In this document: positions 7,087 to 11,326 of the stretch, one piece after another
Layout: every line of letters starts with the position of its first letter
How positions within the stretch are numbered: the stretch's first letter is position 1
Assembly: GCA_016709335.1 (NCBI GenBank)
Contig: JADJNC010000034.1
Coordinates: 1-11,326, forward strand
Source of the DNA: Candidatus Propionivibrio dominans
Lineage (GTDB): Bacteria > Pseudomonadota > Gammaproteobacteria > Burkholderiales > Rhodocyclaceae
Length of the DNA: 11,326 nucleotides
Direction: 5' to 3'
Position numbers and translations under genes: made by a program
Notes under the pieces: model-generated
Told to the model about the DNA's origin: nothing
Seen by the model: the letters and a program-made list of their open reading frames with translations, nothing else
Database searches by the model: none

Positions 7087-7121
7087 GAGCCTGTGTGGCG
7101 GCTGCACCGCAACATAGGCTC
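7087..7121. promoter_or_regulatory. Strong 15-bp hairpin between the endonuclease gene and the 529-residue gene
   Basis: GAGCCTGTGTGGCGG (7087-7101) and CCGCAACATAGGCTC (7107-7121) pair around the loop CTGCA with one G-U wobble and one G-A mismatch. On the plus strand it ends 18 bases before the SD of the endonuclease. On the minus strand it lies 11 bases before the SD of the 529-residue gene. Neither side carries a clear T-tract, so it is not a standard intrinsic terminator. It may act as a translational or transcriptional control for either gene, or mark an insertion junction; this is inference. Confidence 0.6.
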
Positions 7122-7139
7122 TAACCAATCTGACTTTAT

Positions 7140-7144
7140 AGGAG
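7140..7144 (+). promoter_or_regulatory. Ribosome binding site AGGAG of the HNH endonuclease gene
   Basis: TATAGGAGTCATCATG places AGGAG 5 bases before ATG 7150. This decides the start: the frame stays open back to a GTG at 7093, but that GTG has no SD and lies inside the hairpin. Confidence 0.8.
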
Positions 7145-7149
7145 TCATC

Positions 7150-7659
7150 ATGGCTACACGTATTATAAAAGAAGATCTGACCATAGAGCGACTTCGTGAG
7201 TTGCTTGATTATGATGCAGAAACGGGTGAGTTCACTTGGCGGGTTTCCTGCCAGGGAACCAAAGCTGGCGATAGAGCTGGGGCCGATGGTAGCGAAGGGC
7301 GTCGCCACATCGTCATTGGATACGCAAGACTCAAGGCGCACAGACTCGCTTGGTTTTACGTGTATGGCGCGTGGCCAAAAGCACTCGTAGACCATATTAA
7401 CGGCAATCCGGCGGATAACCGCATAGCAAATCTCCGCGAAGCCACTATGGGCGAGAACCTGCAAAACCAACGGCGCGCTCATAAACACAACAGAACAGGT
7501 GTGCTTGGCGTCCAATGGCGCCCTGCTAGAAACAAATTTAGGGCGCGCATTGTTGTCGACAGAAATGAAATACATCTCGGTCATTTCGACACCATCGAGG
7601 ATGCGCAAAACGCATACCTTGAGGCAAAACAAAAGCTCCACAAGTTCGCCCCGAAGTAG
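7150..7659 (+). CDS. HNH homing-type endonuclease with C-terminal AP2 DNA-binding domain
   Basis: The protein has 169 residues from ATG 7150 to TAG. An N-terminal part (about 9-60, LRELLDYDAETGEFTWR) leads to the HNH core: AHRLAW (63-68), DHINGNPADN (81-90) and RIANLREAT (91-99). These contain the histidines and asparagines expected of the beta-beta-alpha metal nuclease fold (H64, H82 and N90/N94 as candidates). An AP2-type domain follows (about 115-166: RTGVLGVQWRPARNKFRARI, then HLGHFDTIEDAQNAYLEA). HNH-AP2 proteins are a common phage free-standing or intron homing endonuclease type that nicks or cuts DNA near the insertion site. It is the only plus-strand gene and lies head-on inside the structural operon. 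It is more AT-rich than the left half of the window (26 of 60 GC at 7141-7200), in keeping with a separate origin. No intron was identified. Confidence 0.93.
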   Translation: MATRIIKEDLTIERLRELLDYDAETGEFTWRVSCQGTKAGDRAGADGSEGRRHIVIGYARLKAHRLAWFYVYGAWPKALVDHINGNPADNRIANLREATMGENLQNQRRAHKHNRTGVLGVQWRPARNKFRARIVVDRNEIHLGHFDTIEDAQNAYLEAKQKLHKFAPK

Positions 7660-7684
7660 AATGGCCCGATAGGTAGAGTTTTCA

Positions 7685-9913
7685 TTATGCCCATCCTATA
7701 AATGGCGGCGGAGAACTTGGGAACCTGTCAGGAAACCCTTCAAGATTATTTGCGCCATGCCCATACACTGCGCCAAGTGTACTTGAATGCGTGTAAAACG
7801 TCTGCTCTACGAGGTCCACTCCTGAAAAAAATACACCCATAGAGATAGGAGGAGAGAACCCATATACACCAGAATCCGTTACAAGGCTGGACGCCAATAT
7901 GGTGTCTGTGGTTTCCTCGCGGCCTGTATAGTACGTCGGTGAAGGTGGTAGCCCGTAAGACCCACTATGGCCAAGATATATTATCCAGTCTCCTTCTTGA
8001 ACGTATGTGTACCCCCCATCGTATGTGGTTGCCATTGTGATTTTTGTTCCCCACGAGCCTGAATAGCTGTCTGCTGAATCGCCTTCCCATCCGTCGTAAA
8101 GCCGGTACGTGTTTCGTGTACCGTACACATAACATGCCTGTGCGTCATGGAACGGAATAAGGAGAAGGTGTGAATCTGATTCCGTGTGCCCTCCAGACTG
8201 GAAAGACAAACTATTCAATTTGGTTTGCAGTATGTAGTACGTGTGGTATCTGCTACCCCCGTTAACATTACCATCAGACCCAGGTATATCATCCTGGGTA
8301 ATCGTTGCGCTTCCAAGCATCAACGGAACTCCGTCACTAGCTATACGCACAGTAGATGGTGCCAAGTAGGTATTGACGTTTTGCTGTAAAAATTCGCCGT
8401 GATGCGCGTCAGAGTCGTAACCGCCTGATGCGTCCGGACCTAGTGTTTTCCCGCCAAGCCCTCTTTTTTCGTAAGTGTACGACTCCGAAGACGAGACAGT
8501 GGACGCCGTAGAACAACTAAATCCGGTCGTTACCGGGTTATATAGCCGCTGCCTCCACTCCCCTGATCCGCCATCTGTTCCAAACGTCCCGAATAGGTCG
8601 TAAACAGTTGCGTTCATTGCTACCCAACCGTCTGAGGTCCAGTCGCAAGTAAGCCCCCACGGAGGCGGGGTGGCAGTTCGTGAATACTTCAAAGACGCTT
8701 CTCCACCAGACGCGAAGTACCTGAACGTCTCAAGGGTGTTTCGCTTATAGAAGCAATACACAGGCGGATTACCAGGAACGATTCCACCACTGCGCGTACC
8801 GAAAAGAGATAGGGTGTTGGTCAACCAGTCAGGATTGGCTATCACTTGAGCGTACTTGCTGTTGTGCCACTCATACGGTCCGTCGACTACAGATAATTCT
8901 GCCGTCCATCTGTCAATTTCATACACATAACCAGGTCCAGTGTCTCGTTCAAACTCAAACCTGTAGTGCGTGGTGCGATGCGTCGGGAACCCTTCAAGGT
9001 GCTGAATGACGTCTGCCGTGTCTCCGTCCCAATTGAACTTCCACCCGTACCCAAGCATCTGCGTTTCAGGGACGTGCGTTGTGAGTACATACTGCTCAGT
9101 AGCTGATGGAGAGGAGTACGCGAGTATGTATGCCTCTATCTTGTCCCAGTCATCCTGGAACGCTGCGTCTTGCAACAGTTCAACAAGCGGTTCAGCCGAT
9201 CTGCTGCGGGTCATGCGCACAAACTGGATTCCGTCAGGATACATCGTCACGAACCAATGCTTGAACGTGGCGTCTCTATATACCCCGGTGTTGATGTTCA
9301 TCACGAACCCGTTGTCGTGAACCAATCTTGGAGACAATCCGAGGGGTATATCCAAGTTCCACTTCCAGTTCTTGCTCGGAGCACCATACTGCGCCTGGGC
9401 GTATAAGCGAGCTTTTCCGGTGAACATGCTGGCGGGGCATTTGGCAGCGCAGTCCTTCTTGCCGAACATATTTGGGTGTGCGACAAAACTTTCCCCAGGA
9501 ACGTCCTCTTCCGGGGCTGTCGTAGTAGTCGTGTCGATGTCGGGTGGCGCTATCTTCCCCAACAACTTTTTGTTGGCGGCATATGTGCGCTCGATGTTTC
9601 CATAGTACAGTGGAGCAGGAAGGATGGACCTTGGGTCTTCTGGAGCAACAGAGATAAGGTCTACCACACCGGAGTCCATGTAGATGGGTGACAGCGGAGT
9701 TTCTTCGCCACCCGGAAGCGGTTCGTTCCAGAAGTGCGGGTGTCCGCCACGGGTCTTTACGTGCGTTGTAACGCCGTCCGGTCCTAGCCTTTGCCGATGG
9801 CGAATTCCGTTTGCTCCACCAAGTTCATCGAGCATGGTGCGCTCGTTCGCGTGGCCTGTTGCCTGGCCGAAGCGGGTCGGAAACTTGGTGTCGTCTTTGT
9901 CTTCGTAGGCCAT
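7685..9913 (-). CDS. Large phage structural protein, unrecognised family
   Basis: The protein has 742 residues from ATG 9913, whose A is shared with the TAA of the upstream gene (TAATG), and ends at TAA. No good SD is seen, so re-initiation after the upstream gene is likely. Visible features are a charged N-terminus (MAYEDKDDTKFPTRFGQATG), a Thr run with acidic residues (127-138, a probable linker), and a segment around 145-185 (FVAHPNMFGKKDCAAKCP, then TGKARLYAQAQYG) with two cysteines. The remainder is Gly/Ser/Tyr-rich and beta-looking, with many aromatic and charged turns. No signal peptide or membrane helix is apparent. Its base composition is lower in GC than the genes to the left. The neighbourhood suggests a virion or tail-appendage protein; I do not recognise a family and assign no function. 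Confidence 0.8.
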   Translation of the reverse strand: MAYEDKDDTKFPTRFGQATGHANERTMLDELGGANGIRHRQRLGPDGVTTHVKTRGGHPHFWNEPLPGGEETPLSPIYMDSGVVDLISVAPEDPRSILPAPLYYGNIERTYAANKKLLGKIAPPDIDTTTTTAPEEDVPGESFVAHPNMFGKKDCAAKCPASMFTGKARLYAQAQYGAPSKNWKWNLDIPLGLSPRLVHDNGFVMNINTGVYRDATFKHWFVTMYPDGIQFVRMTRSRSAEPLVELLQDAAFQDDWDKIEAYILAYSSPSATEQYVLTTHVPETQMLGYGWKFNWDGDTADVIQHLEGFPTHRTTHYRFEFERDTGPGYVYEIDRWTAELSVVDGPYEWHNSKYAQVIANPDWLTNTLSLFGTRSGGIVPGNPPVYCFYKRNTLETFRYFASGGEASLKYSRTATPPPWGLTCDWTSDGWVAMNATVYDLFGTFGTDGGSGEWRQRLYNPVTTGFSCSTASTVSSSESYTYEKRGLGGKTLGPDASGGYDSDAHHGEFLQQNVNTYLAPSTVRIASDGVPLMLGSATITQDDIPGSDGNVNGGSRYHTYYILQTKLNSLSFQSGGHTESDSHLLLIPFHDAQACYVYGTRNTYRLYDGWEGDSADSYSGSWGTKITMATTYDGGYTYVQEGDWIIYLGHSGSYGLPPSPTYYTGREETTDTILASSLVTDSGVYGFSPPISMGVFFSGVDLVEQTFYTHSSTLGAVYGHGANNLEGFPDRFPSSPPPFIGWA

Positions 9914-11109
9914 TACGTCAGTACCGATACTGAATTTTGATGTGTGCGAACGAACGCCACATCAGACACAATGTAGTTATCAGGATGCGCCCCGTACCCG
10001 AGAGCGTCAAACCGCAGCGTTCCAGCAAACGCGCCAGATGCAGTCGAGCGATATTCTCCAGATGAAGAAGAATCGAAAACAAGTTGGCCACCTAGAGTAC
10101 CGGAAGCACCGCGAACTCCTTGTGCCGATCCGGAGAACGATAGTGTTGCCGCCGCCGAACTTCTACGCCCGTGTGCTGACGGACCATACCCAGTGAATCG
10201 AAGTAGCGCGCTGGATGCTCCAGAGTAAGCAGCAGCCCCACTTGCCACCCCAACAAAGTCAATCTCTCCAGAGGCATCGCCGACAGGGGCACGGTAGCCT
10301 ATGGCAGTTCCAGTAAAGGAAAGCGTTGCAGAAGCGGTCGCCGGAACAGTGGTTAGTCCCGCCCCACTGCCTTGTGCAACAAGCGACGCGGATACTCCGC
10401 CGGTGTTGGCGCGCGTCCCGATTCCGGAGCCTGAGAACCACAACTGCGCGGCAGCAACACCGGAAAAAACATGAATCCCTGTAGCAGTCCCGGAAAACGC
10501 CATAGGTGCAGCAACAGCGCCTATCCTGCCACCAGCCCCAGTACCAGAACCGGAAAATAGCAATGCGGCAGCAGATGTTCCAATGGGCGCTCTGTACCCG
10601 ACAGCAGAAGCCGAAAAAGCAAGTTCTGCGCTAACTAGTCCAGGCGTTTCGGAAAAACCAGATGCTGATGCAAAAAGAGAAAACGATGTTGCGCCAGTTC
10701 CGGACAGTAACCCCGCTCCAAGTACGCTTGCGCTGAAGCGCAGTACCGCCGCGCCTGCACCAACCGGCTGCATTCTTCCGGCTGCTTCCGCAGCAAAGGA
10801 AAGTTGCGCAGCAGACTCCCCGTAAAAATCAAAGTTTCCTGTAGCGGACCCGACAAAAGCCAGGTCAAAGTATTCAGATCTTCCGTATGGTGCTGCAATA
10901 CACGTTGCCGCAACTTCAAAACCCAACTGCGCGGCACAAGAACCGGCAAACCCAACATCCCCGCTAGAACTTCCGGAAAACGATAGACTTGCACTCGAAG
11001 TGCCAACGAACCCCGGCGTGAAATCTACAGCATCACCCGCAGGGGGCGTATACGCTACCCCTGTTTCTTGAAAATTAACGCTATTCCCGCCGGGCGGGGT
11101 GTACGCCAT
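9913..11109 (-). CDS. Phage protein of about 17 degenerate 20-residue repeats (possible tail fibre or adhesin)
   Basis: The protein has 398 residues from ATG 11109, one base after the upstream TAA, and ends at a TAA overlapping the next ATG. No SD is visible, so coupling is likely. The N-terminus carries the motif YTPP-x-G-x-x-V-x-F twice (3-13 and 20-30); similar short motifs are recalled from phage tail proteins. From about 35 to 374 the protein is a run of 20-residue units with the pattern G-x-x-x-A-x-L-x-F-S-G-x-x-x-G. The final F of L-x-F lies at 44, 64, 85, 105, 125, 146, then every 20 from 165 to 345. A short unique C-terminus (YIVSDVAFVRTHQN) follows. The strict period and Ala/Ser/Gly/Phe content suggest a beta-solenoid or beta-prism rod, compatible with a fibre or spike. 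The function is inferred. Confidence 0.85.
   Translation of the reverse strand: MAYTPPGGNSVNFQETGVAYTPPAGDAVDFTPGFVGTSSASLSFSGSSSGDVGFAGSCAAQLGFEVAATCIAAPYGRSEYFDLAFVGSATGNFDFYGESAAQLSFAAEAAGRMQPVGAGAAVLRFSASVLGAGLLSGTGATSFSLFASASGFSETPGLVSAELAFSASAVGYRAPIGTSAAALLFSGSGTGAGGRIGAVAAPMAFSGTATGIHVFSGVAAAQLWFSGSGIGTRANTGGVSASLVAQGSGAGLTTVPATASATLSFTGTAIGYRAPVGDASGEIDFVGVASGAAAYSGASSALLRFTGYGPSAHGRRSSAAATLSFSGSAQGVRGASGTLGGQLVFDSSSSGEYRSTASGAFAGTLRFDALGYGAHPDNYIVSDVAFVRTHQNSVSVLT
9988..11007 (-). repeat. About 17 degenerate 60-bp (20-residue) coding repeats
   Basis: Units share A-x-L-x-F and a glycine six residues after the F (at 171, 191, 211, 231, 251, 271, 291, 331 and 351). Ten consecutive units (F at 165 to 345) keep exactly 20 residues, with one replacing F by A (245). 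Codon choice varies between units, so the repeat is diverged at DNA level but conserved in protein period. Confidence 0.88.
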
Positions 11110-11110
11110 G

Positions 11111-11326
11111 TTACGGAACGGTAATCGTGAATGAACTGATCAGGATCGGGCCACCAATGACGAAACTCGTTGTGTTGAACTGAAGCGTCCCGCCGCCACC
11201 AGTAGCCGTCACATCAACGTCGCACACCGTTGCCCCGGTTGAGTCAGCAATGCGCGCCCAGGTTGCAGTCCCAGTGGCATCAGCCGCCGTGTCCTGCGTA
11301 ATTGCCGACATGGTGAGCGTACCTGA
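11111..11326 (-). CDS. C-terminal end of a phage virion-type protein (cut by right edge)
   Basis: The frame is open to the right edge, so 71 residues plus TAA are visible and the gene starts outside the window. An ATG at 11311 lies within the frame but reads SGTLTMSAITQDTAADATGT, which looks like the middle of a domain. The pattern of a hydrophobic strand, D-x-x-ADATGTATWARI, a C-x-V-D strand, TATGGGGTLQFN and a final strand ending in SFTITVP occurs in small beta-rich proteins of phage structural clusters. The exact function is unknown. It ends one base before the start of the repeat protein gene. Confidence 0.75.
   Translation of the reverse strand, partial: SGTLTMSAITQDTAADATGTATWARIADSTGATVCDVDVTATGGGGTLQFNTTSFVIGGPILISSFTITVP

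Noticed and set aside
7081..7641. 186-codon minus-strand open frame opposite the endonuclease gene
   Set aside because: It is a full-length antisense shadow of the HNH-AP2 gene, has no phage motif, and its residue mix is not protein-like; the plus-strand frame has clear catalytic motifs and an SD.
8278..8299. 7-bp inverted repeat ACCCAGG/CCTGGGT
   Set aside because: It lies inside the coding region of the 742-residue protein, has no T-tract, and short repeats of this size occur by chance.
9559..9576. 7-bp inverted repeat CCAACAA/TTGTTGG
   Set aside because: Inside the same coding sequence (Asn-Lys-Lys-Leu-Leu region) with no sign of a terminator role.
9988..11007. Possible diversity-generating retroelement variable region in the repeat protein
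   Set aside because: No reverse transcriptase or template repeat is in the window, and variation is spread through all units rather than at adenines of one cassette.

Overview
The window is a run of tailed-phage or prophage structural genes. Nine protein-coding regions lie on the minus strand, so transcription runs from high to low coordinates; one gene points the other way. The genes are tightly packed, mostly with gaps of 1 to 72 bases or short overlaps, and carry phage virion signatures. There are no rRNA, tRNA, CRISPR or housekeeping genes. The adaptor-like protein, the propeller-like protein and the start of a very large Ala/Gly-rich protein suggest a podovirus-like virion module of a phage infecting a proteobacterium. 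That host and morphology are inference; nothing in the window names a host.

In order of transcription (right to left): the C-terminal end of a virion protein cut by the right edge (11111-11326); a 398-residue protein built from about 17 degenerate 20-residue units (9913-11109); an unrecognised 742-residue protein (7685-9913); a 621-base gap carrying an HNH-AP2 homing-type endonuclease on the plus strand (7150-7659) with a strong hairpin in its leader (7087-7121); a 529-residue propeller/tail-hub-like protein (5474-7063); a 676-residue protein with two different internal repeat arrays (3441-5471); a possible 14-codon coupling ORF (3386-3430); a head-tail adaptor-like protein (2751-3389); a disordered/helical 401-residue protein (1535-2740); a 151-residue protein with a phage GEFV-type motif (1007-1462); and the first 324 residues of a large internal virion or ejection-type protein that runs off the left edge (1-973).

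These genes probably encode the connector, tail and receptor-contact parts and the internal proteins ejected with the DNA. No convincing promoter or terminator was found inside the minus-strand run, so it probably reads as one late operon with translational coupling (TAATG at 9913, AGGAGG inside the last codons of the 529-residue gene). Points that stand out are the endonuclease inserted head-on into the operon, a Shine-Dalgarno (SD) sequence in the loop of a perfect 7-bp hairpin before the 151-residue gene, the in-frame TGA linking that gene to its upstream neighbour, and the very regular repeats in two structural proteins. No stretch over 300 bases lacks a gene.
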